A stretch of DNA of 64,000 bases from Alitta virens (lineage: Eukaryota; Annelida; Polychaeta; Phyllodocida; Nereididae), in the NCBI GenBank assembly GCA_932294295.1, contig OW028575.1, forward strand, positions 40,240,253-40,304,252, given 5' to 3'. A program made the position numbers and the translations under genes. Below the pieces are notes generated by a model. It ran no database searches. It saw nothing but the letters and a program-made list of their open reading frames with translations, and was not told the DNA's origin. Every line of letters starts with the position of its first letter. The first letter of the stretch is position 1. This document shows, one piece after another, positions 1 through 10,786 of the stretch.

Positions 1-1620
1 GGCTTCGAGCTGCCTCTATCATCAGTATTTGGCGAAAGTGTATGCCATATTGGGTTATCTCAAAACTACGTAGCGGTTCAGAAATGGATCAGATGTGACT
101 TTTTTTACACGTTTTTTTCATAGGTGCATGTATGGGCATATCGTAATATTTTTCCTAATATTTATCAATATATATGAAAATATATAGAATCAATTACTAA
201 GTCTTATAGCCAATATTTATTTAGTAAATTTTCTTAATTTTTGTAGTTGTTCCCGATGCATTTATTCTAGCTTATTATGAACCAAATTTATTGAATTATC
301 TGGCTACGATACCTTATCATGATGTCTGGAAAACGTGTTGTGGGGAAATGGAAGTTTCTGAGCACATTTAAGTGATTTTCTGATAGGTTTCTAGAAATCA
401 TAGAGGAATAAGAGCTCTGTATAATGTATATCCATGGTAACTACGACCATTATCGCGTTGATTCTCATTTAATAACCTCCTGTCGCCCAGTAAATCTATG
501 ACAATTTTGCTGTTGTGTATCATGCAACCAATTAGTCAGCAAAGTTATGTTGAATAAATTAGAATGAGTCAGCACGATGCGACAAAAAAACTAGTTTGCC
601 TTCATGTACATTTTTCAAAATATGTATACACTTTAAATACTGATATTCATGAGTATAGTTATAGGCATAGTGAAGATATCAGGTTACCAAGACCACGAAT
701 TAATGTTTTTAAGAAACCTATTGTATATAGAGGTCCATATTTATAGATTAGCCTGTCAGGAATGCCCTCTTCTTTAGATAATTCTGAAGCAAATGTGAAA
801 AGACACACTTCTTAATGTAAATTATATATTATTCGTTTATTTTAACATTATTTGTGTTTTAGACTTCATTTAAGTATTGTGTTGGAGCACGATAAGCTCT
901 TATTAGGAGTTTCCAGCTCCCGTTTTGTTTTTTCTGATTGGTTGAAAATTAGTTTTGTATATCTGAATACCATCTAGTGAATGCCAAAAACAAAAAAAAG
1001 GTTTGGCATCTAAAATTACCTTATTTAATTAAATACAACTGGCTAAAAACGTACGATAGAATTCATGCATGAAACTGCAATGACAACAATATGGTAGATA
1101 TGCTAACGCTGTCTCCATTAAAAGCAGCCAGAAGCATTACCAGTGGGCGTTTCTATGGACACCAGTGAGTCAAAGAGACAGAAGACGCCCACAGGAATTA
1201 AGCAATATTTGCTGAGGCTGGTGACATCACCCACTGGGGATGATGTGTCCACAAAGCCAAGGCCCCATAGATCTCATATGCCAATGGTCATATGCTGCAG
1301 CCATCGACCAATGTGATAATCAATACTACCCCAAAATAGGGTAAGATATGCACATATATTTTTTATATAAGAATTTGAGATTTGGTTTTGGAGTAGCATG
1401 AATCAAATTTCACTTCGAAATGAATATATTACATACGAATTTTATGGTACTGATGTACTTAAACACACTCTTGTTTTATATTATAGATGTGTGTAATTGA
1501 AAATCAATATAATGTTTCTCTTAATCACCTAAAAAACTTGAACTTTACATGACGAGTGTCATTTAATCTAGCCATTGAATTTTTAACTGAGTAAGATTAA
1601 ATTGCAATCCACTTATTGCC
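1..1620. other. AT-rich stretch without a convincing gene
   Basis: No ORF here resembles a known protein and no chain of exons could be built. A 53-codon ORF at 1155-1316 (+), beginning MDTSESKRQKTPTGIKQYLL, is more polar and GC-richer than its surroundings. It could be the start of a decayed transposase or an isolated exon, but I do not recognise it. The rest is AT-rich and looks non-coding. Confidence 0.5.
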
Positions 1621-1740
1621 ACCAGATATACGGGAGAGTGGAGCACCTTGTGCTACTTTTTACATTTCTAGGCTCAGATTCATGGAAAAAAGCGGGAGTA
1701 AAAGGTAGCACAAGGTGCTCCACTCTCGCCTACATCTGGT
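1621..1740. repeat. Foldback (hairpin) repeat with 42-bp arms
   Basis: The arms at 1621-1662 and 1698-1740 are near-perfect reverse complements. They contain GAGAGTGGAGCACCTTGTGC and flank a short loop of about 35 bases. The structure is typical of a small foldback MITE. A third copy of the arm lies at 2893-2933. No target-site duplication was identified, so the superfamily is unknown. Confidence 0.75.
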
Positions 1741-2892
1741 CATTTGTCAACATATCACTGACAAACTAGTCATTTTTGAAAACTAAACCATCTCCTTTGT
1801 ACAATGAGTTTTCATAGCAACATCACAAAGGCTGGTGTCCTCTTTCTGTGGCCCTCTGTTGCCATGGAATTCATTTTACAGGCCATCCTCATTTATCAGC
1901 ATAACCAAGCTTGCTAAAGTTACTGTACTGATAAACTAGTGTATAGACATCACAAAGGCAGAAAAAGGGCATGATGTTTATATTAGTATTGCAATATTAT
2001 AAACATAGTTTATGCAACAAGCAAATTAGCACAATTCTTATCCTACACCATGCGCATGCATTATAATCATGATAATCTAAAACATACTGAGAAATAGCAA
2101 TTTATAATGATGTCTGAAAGTGGTCCACCGTTCCAGGCTTATTGGATTGAGAGACTGCTGATGCAGATCTCAGTGATAATGGATGGAGAGCCCAAGAGCC
2201 CTCTAAATAATTCATCGATCACAGACCTTCAGTGACCTGGTCATCCGATGACCAAGCTAAAAGGCCAGTGAAAGACGAAGACCATGTAGAAAATTCATGT
2301 GTAGTCTGACTATGAATGTAATTTATCTTGCAGCATCATCGCGGAAGGTGACTTTGTAATCATAGCAATGTTTATTGAGGGGAAAAATCATGGGGATCAT
2401 TTTGTGTGCTATGATATGACATAGAGAATGCGTGTATATACAAGTTTGTAAAGTTTGATTATGCAGACAATAATGGAGAAATTAAAAAACTAGGCAAATT
2501 CGTCTTTCAATTGATGAAATTTAAACAAAATTTAATAATCCCATAGAAATTACTGAATTGTAATGCACAGATGTCACGAGTTGAGGCTGTACCATCCGAG
2601 AAAGGAATGGTTTAAATACTTAAGCATGTTTCCGAATTGATTGTTTACAAGATAGCTTAGTTTTTCATAGCATACACACTGTATGAGCTGATATAATTTA
2701 GGATTTCCATCTAGAATGTGTTCTACTTTAACCCTATACTTAAGTAATAATTATAAGAATGTCATTAACAATGATAACTACAAACGTTAAATTCTGCCAG
2801 CAGTTTGAATAACCAGTTATACTAGAAAAAATAGTGCCCTGTTTTCCATGAATTTGATATGTTCAGTGTTGGAATATAGAAATAATAGAAAT
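1741..2892. other. No gene seen; possible interior of a larger TIR element
   Basis: No supported coding region. This interval lies between the foldback at 1621-1740 and a lone arm of the same sequence at 2893-2933. It could therefore be the interior of a roughly 1.3-kb non-autonomous transposon whose left end is the 1621 arm. A short ORF-like patch around 2107-2235 is unrecognised. Confidence 0.35.
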
Positions 2893-2933
2893 GCAGAAGG
2901 TAGCACAAGGTGCTCCACTCTCCCCTGCATCTG
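2893..2933 (-). repeat. Solitary arm of the 1621-1740 foldback repeat
   Basis: This segment carries AGCACAAGGTGCTCCACTCT and matches the right arm of the foldback at 1698-1740. It is either the right terminus of a larger element beginning near 1621 or a separate partial copy. Confidence 0.7.
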
Positions 2934-3012
2934 TCTTTGTCACAGATCCATTCCTGTCTAAATAGCAAGCCGTTAAGGGCATCAGATAGCTATTACTCTC
3001 GAAGTGATAAAT

Positions 3013-3066
3013 GAGCAGCAGTAGCAGCAGCAGCAGCAGTAGCAACAGCAGCAACAACAGCAGTAG
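3013..3066. repeat. Interrupted CAG/AAC trinucleotide microsatellite
   Basis: CAG/GCA units are interrupted by GTAG and AAC variants. The poly-leucine seen on the minus strand is the translation of this repeat, not a gene. Confidence 0.9.
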
Positions 3067-3294
3067 GCCTAGCAGTTTGCTTAGGCTGCAATAAGGTTGA
3101 TTGGATCTTTTAACAATGCGGGGGCGTGCTAAGTCAGTGTGAAACCTTTGCTTTTCTCTGGGGTTTAGGATTGTAGGCAAGCAACCACCTTGTATATGGA
3201 AAACTCATTAATTGACGTTCTCTGTATACGTGTAGCTTAGCTGCTTGACAAGGGCTTTAGAATTGAATGCTCTATCAAACGTGCTTGTTTGTAG

Positions 3295-3590
3295 CTCCTC
3301 CTTCTCATCCTCCTCCTCTCCTCCTCTTCCTTCTCCTTCTCCCCCTCCTCCCCCTCCTCCTTCTCCTCCTCCCCTCCTCCTTCTCCTCCTCCCCCTCATC
3401 CTCCCCCTCCTCCTCCTCCTCCCCCTCCTCCTCCTCCTCCTCCTCCTCCTCCTCCCCTTCCTCCTCCTCCTCCTCCTCCTCCTTCTCCTCCTCCTCCTCT
3501 TCCTTCTCCTCCTCCTTCCCCTCCTCCTCCTCCTCCTCCTCCTCCTCCTCCCCCTCCTCCTCCTCCTCTTCTCCCTCCCCCTCCTCATCC
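3295..3590. repeat. (TCC)n / (CCT)n microsatellite, about 300 bp
   Basis: An almost uninterrupted pyrimidine strand of CCT/TCC units with CTT and CCCC variants. All frames are open because the tract lacks stops; the Leu/Pro/Ser and Arg/Glu ORFs over it are artefacts. A long homopurine-homopyrimidine mirror-like tract of this kind can in principle form triplex (H-) DNA. Confidence 0.95.
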
Positions 3591-4631
3591 AACATTCATC
3601 CCAATTACAAGCACATGGTATCTAGCCATTTTCATCTATGCCTCATTTAACCTTGATGATGCTTGCTAGTAGTTGTTATACTTTCTTATTGCTTTCTTGT
3701 TGTTAATATAGATGTTTTACCTGCTTACAATGTAACTATGATTACCATGACTCATTATACTCAAAATTTGCCCATCATTGTACCTGGCACATGATTGCAC
3801 TTGTTATACTGACATATGTCATCCATATTGATTATATGTCACCATATGTGTAATACATCTGTTATACATGCCTATATTGGTATTGTGCGTGCTTTATTGG
3901 ATGTTATTAATCATATTTCCCATATATCATTCCGCATGCAGGCCTTGTATGGTCTACAGGGGCTCATTTTATTTCCAGCATTTATTAGATTTGCAGGAAA
4001 TTGCGTTTATATATATATTTCCCAAGGCTTTTAATTTAGTCATTGTCACGTTTCTCATTGCACTTTTCGTGTGGAAATATCTTTTTAGTTCACTGAAAAG
4101 CATTTTACAACAAAACTGGATTTAAAGCAGGCTGAGCCAAAATGAGTCAGCAGTCGATTTAGACTTAACTGTTGTTTCGATAATGTTGTTTTTGTTGTGT
4201 GTAACATACTGCATAGTTGCGTTGCCTTTATTAACTTATATTTGTCTAAATATTATATTGAAATAGAGGCCTTTTTGTATACACTGTACTAGAATAATGA
4301 CATTGAAAACTGTTATTCGGTCAAGGGTAGTTAAGAGTTGTATCCTACATTGTATCATACATTGTACCATTTACTAATGTCATCCATTTACAACATGATA
4401 ACTTGTAAATGCCTATGGGTGGGTTACCATGGCAACTGAAATATGAACTTGACCTCTGCATAGTCTACCTGGACCCCTGATATTGATCCTTTGACCTCAA
4501 TATTGGTTTGACCCGCTGCATGACCAGCTGTAGGACAATGGTCATTAAGAAGTAATTCCGAGTTTGTAACGTGAGCTCCATCCATCATACATTATGGCAT
4601 TCTGAGTACATTGAGTTATTCCAGTATATTG
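3591..4631. other. No gene seen
   Basis: AT-rich sequence between the TCC microsatellite and the left LTR. Short ORFs around 3816-4125 look random: hydrophobic because of the T-rich composition, and without splice context. Confidence 0.5.
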
Positions 4632-4873
4632 TGATGACCTGCATCCTGCCATGTTTGAATGCTAGTAGCCGTTGACCTAGAATGTGGGGTATTTCCACTG
4701 CCATGGCGTGGGTATCACGTGATAGGGGCTGCTGGTGTTAAGCAGGGCGTTGTGCTCTGAGTAAGGTCTAGCCTATTGGGCAAATAGGACGTATGTGACA
4801 TTGGGACAGGAGGAATAAATATGTGAAACTTAAACTCTTGCTCTTGGTCTGAGTCAATCAGAGGGACCTTACA
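4632..4873 (+). repeat. 5' long terminal repeat, copy 1
   Basis: Starts TGATGACCTGCATCC and ends GGGACCTTACA. It repeats at 7681-7922 with a constant offset of 3,049 bases. An AATAAA at about 4814, in the sequence GGAATAAATATG, is a plausible retroelement poly(A) signal. Confidence 0.85.
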
Positions 4874-4875
4874 AT

Positions 4876-4893
4876 TGGCGCCCGATGTGGGAC
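4876..4893 (+). promoter_or_regulatory. Reverse-transcription primer-binding site, tRNA-Lys-like
   Basis: TGGCGCCCGATGTGGGAC lies two bases after the LTR. It resembles the TGGCGCCC-type sites known to pair with the 3' end of tRNA-Lys in other retroelements. The first ten bases fit best; the tRNA assignment comes from memory. Confidence 0.7.
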
Positions 4894-5080
4894 TTGACTC
4901 ATTCCAAGGAGAGCTTCTGTGCTACAAGGATTAACCTCGCATTGAGAAAGGATTATCTTTGACATAAGGATTATCTTTGACACTGACTTTGGCACATAGG
5001 AATTCCTCCTGCATTACTCACTGCAGTGGAGGCCGATAAGTGGTTTCACTTTCTTTGGTGTTAGTTGTTGCCCAGTCACA

Positions 5081-6064
5081 TTGTTGATCTTATTGACAAT
5101 TTCTTGTTTGTCTTGTTTGAAATTTGTCTGGTTTGAAAAGATGCCAGGTACTTCGAGTTTAAGACCCAGGCCTAATAGGGTGTTGCATCAGCCAGTTGAC
5201 AGCCTCATGGCTGGCCAGCTGACTGACACCCCACGTGGCTCCCAGCCAGGCAGGATGGTGGCTGGGGAGGCTACTCCCAGAATATCTGATATAGGGGCTG
5301 GAGCTGGAGCTGTAATGGCTGGCAATGCTGCCCCAAGTGCTCGTGCCCACCCCAGAAGACGTAGGAGACGTCGAGAGGCCCTTCCTCCTTTGTATGATGG
5401 TCAGGGAGTTGCTTTTACTGATTATATGTTGGAGTTTGGGAGGGTGGCTGACTTTAATGGGTGGACTGATGAGGAACGTTGCTTTCATATGTGGACCAGC
5501 ATAGATGGTCCAGCCCGTTTGAAAATGGTGTCCTTGCCCTACGAAAAATCGTGGAGCCGGATGGTAGACCAATTAAGGTCTCTGTTCTGTTCCACTAGGG
5601 CCCTTGATGCTTATAGAAATAAGTGGTTGAATGCTAGGAGGGGCCCAGATATGGATTTGGAGTCATATGGCCTGTTCCTGTTAGACCTGTCTCGTAAGGC
5701 CAATCCTGTGTCCACTGGGGAGGAACAAGAGAGGTTTGCAAAAGAGAGGTTCATGGATACCTCTGGGTCCACAGATCTGAGGTTTTGGTTGGGGGTCCTT
5801 AAACCAGCCACACTTCAGGATGCCATTGACCTGGCCACTCAGTATGAATCTGCTTACCAAGCTGCCAAGCCCCATAAGCCCGACATTGGGCCCCCATGGG
5901 CTGTGGCCATGGTGCAAGCAGATGAGCCCAAGCCATTCCCCCTTCCCCAGGTGACTGGACCCCCATCTGGGGCCCCAGTCACCGAAGCCCAGGTGAGAGA
6001 AATTTTCTATTCCCTTATGCAGGATGTCTTGGCAGGCCGAGGTGGGGATGGAGTACAGCAATGA
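5081..6064 (+). CDS. gag: Retrotransposon Gag polyprotein, copy 1
   Basis: This encodes the structural capsid protein that packages retrotransposon RNA. The ORF is open from 5081, but the likelier start is the ATG at 5141 (MPGTSSLRPRPNR), giving 307 residues. The upstream 20 residues are hydrophobic and probably leader. The N-terminal third is Gly/Ala/Arg-rich with a basic run RRRRRRE. The middle (about residues 90-250 of the ORF) has the helical pattern of a Gypsy retrotransposon capsid domain: WTSIDGPARLKM, YRNKWLNARRGPDMDLESYG and LDLSRKANP. No zinc knuckle is visible. The ORF ends just before a pol remnant in other frames. It is probably translated from a transcript starting in the left LTR. 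Confidence 0.8.
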   Translation: MLILLTISCLSCLKFVWFEKMPGTSSLRPRPNRVLHQPVDSLMAGQLTDTPRGSQPGRMVAGEATPRISDIGAGAGAVMAGNAAPSARAHPRRRRRRREALPPLYDGQGVAFTDYMLEFGRVADFNGWTDEERCFHMWTSIDGPARLKMVSLPYEKSWSRMVDQLRSLFCSTRALDAYRNKWLNARRGPDMDLESYGLFLLDLSRKANPVSTGEEQERFAKERFMDTSGSTDLRFWLGVLKPATLQDAIDLATQYESAYQAAKPHKPDIGPPWAVAMVQADEPKPFPLPQVTGPPSGAPVTEAQVREIFYSLMQDVLAGRGGDGVQQ

Positions 6065-6089
6065 TCGTTGCTGTGACCACACCTTTTTC

Positions 6090-6560
6090 CCACTTCTGAT
6101 GAGTCCCTTGACACTGGGACCTCAGAGGGCAATAGGGATGAGAAGGATGACATATTTTTGGGGTCCTTATAGGGTGATGCGTAGGATAGGGGAGGTCAAT
6201 TACGAAATTGAGTCCCCAGCCTCTGGAAAGTGACCCTTACACTGACCCTTCACTGTATAGTGGTGGTGACCAGGCAGCCCCCTCGCCTGGCTGTGAAGAA
6301 TCCGCCCCTGACGCTGAGGTGCGGAATGCCACAGGCCATGCCTCCTGATGCTGGGGAGCCAAATGTGGTCCCCACAGGCCACGTGGAGCTGGAAGGGGTT
6401 GAGGAGTCCCCAGGCCACGTGGTGTGAGAGGATGGAGCCCCTGCTAGCAATGGAAAGCTAGAGGGGACAGGATCCAAAGTTCAAGCACTTATCATTGGAT
6501 CCTGAGGCTGTTTCTTTTGTCCCAACCAGGCATAGGCAGCCTCCAGAGCGATATGGTCAC
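6090..6560 (+). pseudogene. Remnant of pol: integrase C-terminal tail
   Basis: One frame (6024-6233) reads FWGPYRVMRRIGEVNYEIE. This matches the SH3-like tail motif of Gypsy integrases (GPYRV followed by NYEI). Farther on, around 6520-6560, another frame gives PPERYG, common near the end of Gypsy pol. Stops and frame changes separate the pieces. Protease, reverse transcriptase, RNase H and the integrase DDE core are all missing between the gag stop and this point, consistent with one large internal deletion. Confidence 0.6.
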
Positions 6561-7680
6561 AATGTGGGGTGCGATTATAACCCCAATTCGTCTATTTTTT
6601 AATTAAAATAAGATGGTACTATGAGTAAAAAGTAGGACTGCAGTATTTTTAGGAAACAGGGCGCCCTCTCTTTGCTGTCATATTAATTTATTGCAGTAAA
6701 GTTGTTTCCTTTAAAGGCTGTGTAATTCGCGAAGTAATAGAAAGGAGTGAACTGGTCTCTTATATTTGTATGTGAATATATATAGAAGTGGCCAAGCATG
6801 TACCTATTGTGGGGAAATACTAAAAATGATGCTATTGTGACCATAGGTCATTTTGTAGGTTTAGGTTCACTCGCCTGAGAATAATAGTATGTCCAACTAT
6901 TGGGGAAATGCAAAAGTAATTGCTAAAACATGCGGTTGGTGTGTAACTTTGATTCATAGGGGAATGAAGTTATCAGAAAAAAATGTGAAGTTATTAAGTG
7001 CTGGCATCATTGATTGGGACCTCAAGGCCGCCAGGAAGTGCTGGAGCAGAGTGCCAGGTGGATGCCCTTTTCTCCAGGAGGTCCAGAGGCTGCCCACGGA
7101 GGAGATGTGCAAGGAGAGAGGTCCCCTGAACTAGGTTCTCCAGCTGGCTGAACCTGGGGCCTCCCCAGTCTCCTGCCCCGGAGAACATGATGACTACCCA
7201 GATAGCCCCCCATCTGCAACATTGGTCAAGGACGGATGTGACAAATAGACACTTGGGTGTTCTTTTCACTTACCATGGAACTTAACTTTGTTCAGTGTGA
7301 ACACCGTGCTTGCCTTGTGCAAAAGAACTGCAAAGTGACTCTGTTACAGTTGTTTGTTGTGAAAATGAATGAATAATGTCTGTCCGTCAGTTTAATGTTG
7401 TCTGTTTGAATGTTTGCATTATTGGGGTTATGACATTTGGTTGTCAATGTTCATGGATTGTTTTTGTCATTGTAATTTGAATGTTTGTTTATTATATGTG
7501 TTCCTGATCGCCAGTCACACGTCCTCCATACTGTTAGATTTGATAGATTTTTAAGGTATGGGAGTTTTATGAATACTTTAAAGTTGAAGTTGTATTAACT
7601 CCAGGTATTGGGTGCACTTAAGGTCTCCATTGCTCGTCCGAAGGCATGAGGACATGCCTTCTCATTGGGAGGATGTGATG
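6561..7680. other. Non-coding 3' interior of the LTR element
   Basis: There is no recognised coding region. An AT-rich part (about 6590-7015) is followed by a GC-richer part (about 7016-7240) with short ORFs on both strands. I recognise neither, and the composition step may mark the edge of a deletion or a secondary insertion. The stretch ends in the purine-rich ATTGGGAGGATGTGATG immediately before the second LTR, a plausible polypurine tract. Confidence 0.45.
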
Positions 7681-7922
7681 TGATGACCTGCATCCTGCCA
7701 TGTTTGAATGCTAGTAGCCGTTGACCTAGAATGTGGGGTATTTCCACTGCCATGGCGTGGGTATCACGTGATAGGGGCTGCTGGTGTTAAGCAGGGCGTT
7801 GTGCTCTGAGTAAGGTCTAGCCTATTGGGCAAATAGGACGTATGTGACATTGGGACAGGAGGAATAAATATGTGAAACTTAAACTCTTGCTCTTGGTCTG
7901 AGTCAATCAGAGGGACCTTACA
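7681..7922 (+). repeat. Long terminal repeat, copy 2
   Basis: A 242-bp repeat of 4632-4873. Here the LTR is followed not by host flank but by another primer-binding site (7925-7942) and another gag, so it serves as the 3' LTR of the first unit and the 5' LTR of the second. Confidence 0.85.
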
Positions 7923-8129
7923 ATTGGCGCCCGATGTGGGACTTGACTCATTCCAAGGAGAGCTTCTGTGCTACAAGGATTAACCTCGCATTGAGAAAGG
8001 ATTATCTTTGACATAAGGATTATCTTTGACACTGACTTTGGCACATAGGAATTCCTCCTGCATTACTCACTGCAATGGAGGCCGATAAGTGGTTTCACTT
8101 TCTTTGGTGTTAGTTGTTGCCCAGTCACA

Positions 8130-9092
8130 TTGTTGATCTTATTGACAATTTCTTGTTTGTCTTGTTTGAAATTTGTCTGGTTTGAAAAGATGCCAGGTAC
8201 TTCGAGTTTAAGACCCAGGCCTAATAGGGTGTTGCATCAGCCAGTTGACAGCCTCATGGCTGGCCAGCTGACTGACACCCCACGTGGCTCCCAGCCAGGC
8301 AGGATGGTGGCTGGGGAGGCTACTCCCAGAATATCTGATATAGGGGCTGGAGCTGGAGCTGTAATGGCTGGCAATGCTGCCCCAAGTGCTCGTGCCCACC
8401 CCAGAAGACGTAGGAGACGTCGAGAGGCCCTTCCTCCTTTGTATGATGGTCAGGGAGTTGCTTTTACTGATTATATGTTGGAGTTTGGGAGGGTGGCTGA
8501 CTTTAATGGGTGGACTGATGAGGAACGTTGCTTTCATATGTGGACCAGCATAGATGGTCCAGCCCGTTTGAAAATGGTGTCCTTGCCCTACGAAAAATCG
8601 TGGAGCCGGATGGTAGACCAATTAAGGTCTCTGTTCTGTTCCACTAGGGCCCTTGATGCTTATAGAAATAAGTGGTTGAATGCTAGGAGGGGCCCAGATA
8701 TGGATTTGGAGTCATATGGCCTGTTCCTGTTAGACCTGTCTCGTAAGGCCAATCCTGTGTCCACTGGGGAGGAACAAGAGAGGTTTGCAAAAGAGAGGTT
8801 CATGGATACCTCTGGGTCCACAGATCTGAGGTTTTGGTTGGGGGTCCTTAAACCAGCCACACTTCAGGATGCCATTGACCTGGCCACTCAGTATGAATCT
8901 GCTTACCAAGCTGCCAAGCCCCATAAGCCCGACATTGGGCCCCCATGGGCTGTGGCCATGGTGCAAGCAGATGAGCCCAAGCCATTCCCCCTTCCCCAGG
9001 TGACTGGACCCCCATCTGGGGCCCCAGTCACCGAAGCCCAGGTGAGAGAAATTTTCTATTCCCATAGTGCTAATTTGAAACCAAACACATAG
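8130..9092 (+). pseudogene. gag: Second Gag copy, 3'-truncated
   Basis: Identical in translation to the first Gag through REIFYS; the likely start is again the internal ATG (8190). The nucleotide match to copy 1 ends at 9063, where element sequence gives way to unrelated DNA. The last few codons (HSANLKPNT) therefore come from the flank and the last 14 or so Gag residues, pol and any third LTR are lost. In the matching 1.38 kb only one difference was noticed (5026 G versus 8075 A). This is a tandem partial duplication, an unequal recombination product, or an assembly artefact. Confidence 0.75.
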
Positions 9093-9645
9093 CTTGGAAG
9101 CTAAACTCCAGAGGAAAATGTGTGAATTTAGGACTCTTATTTGATAAATTAGTTGACGGATTGTCATAGCAAATGAGAGTCCTGGATTCACATGAAGTTT
9201 ATCTTCTAATTCTATGAGGTTGATTTCCAAGTCTTTGAAAATGGCTGTAAGGTTACACTGTGGTACTGAATTTAAATTGGACACTGGTTTGTGTAACAAG
9301 CAAAAGAATTATAAGAAGAGGATAATTATCTATTTCAGGCTAGAAACACCAGAGATATGACAGAGAAGCCTTTAAATGTATTACAGAAGGCACTAGGGCA
9401 AGTTATTCAACAATTTAATATAAAATTCTGTATCGAAAAGTTGTTTTAGTCATCATCGACATTGTACAAAGATGATCACCACTGTTGTTGCAAGGAAACG
9501 GTTCAATATTTTCCTGCATTTGCATGTAATCTAGAATTAAATGTGATCTAAAAACATGATGTTCACCCTGAAGTTAATTCAGCTATAGACCGTGTTGACT
9601 GATTTTACATTTTTTCACTATCACGCCCTCTGGACGATATTCCTG

Positions 9646-9795
9646 CATGGCCAAATGAGCCACGTGCGTTTTCCATGAGAAGGATAAACGCATGGAAAAT
9701 TCATGGTTTTGTCTAATCATAATGAGGGGAAAATGACACATTTTCCGTGCGTTTATCCAAACGCATGGAAAACGCACATGGCACATTTGGCCATG
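9646..9795. mobile_element. Palindromic MITE, family A, copy 1
   Basis: Begins CATGGCCAAATG and ends ACATTTGGCCATG. The interior is a nested palindrome built on GCGTTTTCCATG and its complement, with a central AATCATAATGAGG. Four further loci in the window carry the same ends and interior. The element has no ORF of its own, as expected for a foldback MITE. Confidence 0.8.
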
Positions 9796-10630
9796 CGTGT
9801 ACCAGAGACATTCATCTAACAGTCAGGAATCTACTCAACATACAAGATATTCCTTTTAGTAAGCCATTTTAATACAAGAGTAATGCATTGCAGCTTGTCT
9901 CTCTGTCTTAGTTGTATTCATTGCTGATGGAAAGATGATGTAAATCTTCTTTTTTTAAACACAAATATGACCCAAAGGTAAGAGGGAATGTCAAATTGGC
10001 TGGATGGTGAAGGAATCTAGGCAGATTTATATATTTTATGTACATTTTCCACTAATCAATTGATCTTATTTATTATATTGATGAGGTGAGTTTGAATTTG
10101 TGAAGCAAGTAATAGTGATAAAAAGGATTTACTAAAAGTTTCTGGAAATGGTGTTGAATTGCCTTAAATGAGTTGGCAAAGTGGTATCAGTGAGTTTTAT
10201 TGACAGATAATTGGTAGGCAAAATTAGATTCCAAGGACAAGCTTTTGGTAAAACCTAATCCGAGCCTATCGATAATGTAATGTAATGTAATGTAATGTCT
10301 CAATGCTTGTCAGCTTACAGGACCAGCTACTAGTAATAAGAATTGTTCTGGTCTGGATCTTGCTGCCATCAGGCGTAATTTATGCCTGATGATGCTTTTG
10401 ATGCAATTAATGTTTTCCCATAGAAGAATATGCTAAGCCATCAAAATATACTTCAGCGGTTTGTAAATGATTTATGTAGCTCTTGAAATGAGTCAAATGA
10501 GCCTTATCTTACATCAGTGATTAGCCTATATCCTTGACAAATTCCTCCAAAATCGTAAACACCATACTCAATATTTGTGAATAGTGTGACAATTCCAAAA
10601 AGGAGATTAGTTTGAATATAAACAGTTTGA

Positions 10631-10786
10631 CTACATGGCCAATTGTGCCATGTGCGTTTTCCATGCGTTTGGAAAAACGCATGGAAAATGCATGGTTTGT
10701 GCCTCATTATAATTAGCTAAAACCATGCCTTTTCCATGCGTTTATCCTTCTCATGGAAGACGCACATGGCACATTTGGCCATGTAG
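10631..10786. mobile_element. Palindromic MITE, family A, copy 2
   Basis: The ends are CTACATGGCC and GGCCATGTAG, exact inverses that extend the palindrome into the flank. The interior contains GCGTTTGGAAAAACGCATGG and its partial complement around the AATTAGCTAAAACC core. Confidence 0.85.

Larger units (their letters stand above)
4632..7922 (+). mobile_element. Gypsy/Ty3-type LTR retrotransposon, pol largely deleted
   Basis: The order is 5' LTR (4632-4873), primer-binding site (4876-4893), gag ORF, a fragment of the pol C-terminus, non-coding sequence, a purine-rich stretch just before 7681, and a second LTR (7681-7922). The LTRs are the same length (242 bp), begin TGATG and end TTACA, and look essentially identical, which indicates recent insertion or recent duplication. 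Reverse transcriptase, RNase H and the integrase core are absent between gag and the integrase tail, so the copy is non-autonomous. The sequence after the second LTR continues as a second primer-binding site and gag, so the locus is a tandem rather than a simple provirus-like insertion. Confidence 0.85.

Noticed and set aside
2863..3180. Poly-leucine minus-strand ORF
   Set aside because: It reads through the CAG microsatellite and a foldback arm.
3208..3650. Long open frames of Arg/Glu, Leu/Pro and Ser on both strands
   Set aside because: They are translations of the TCC microsatellite in every frame and have no start, splice or codon evidence.
4876..4893. Endogenous retrovirus with envelope
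   Set aside because: The primer-binding site is retrovirus-like, but no envelope ORF exists and Gag is of the Gypsy retrotransposon type.
5159..5572. 137-codon minus-strand ORF (and its twin at 8208-8621)
   Set aside because: It is the antisense shadow of the gag ORF; it is duplicated only because gag is.
6994..7269. Minus-strand ORF in the LTR element interior
   Set aside because: It is GC-rich but unrecognised, lies antisense to the element, and overlaps other open frames; composition explains it.
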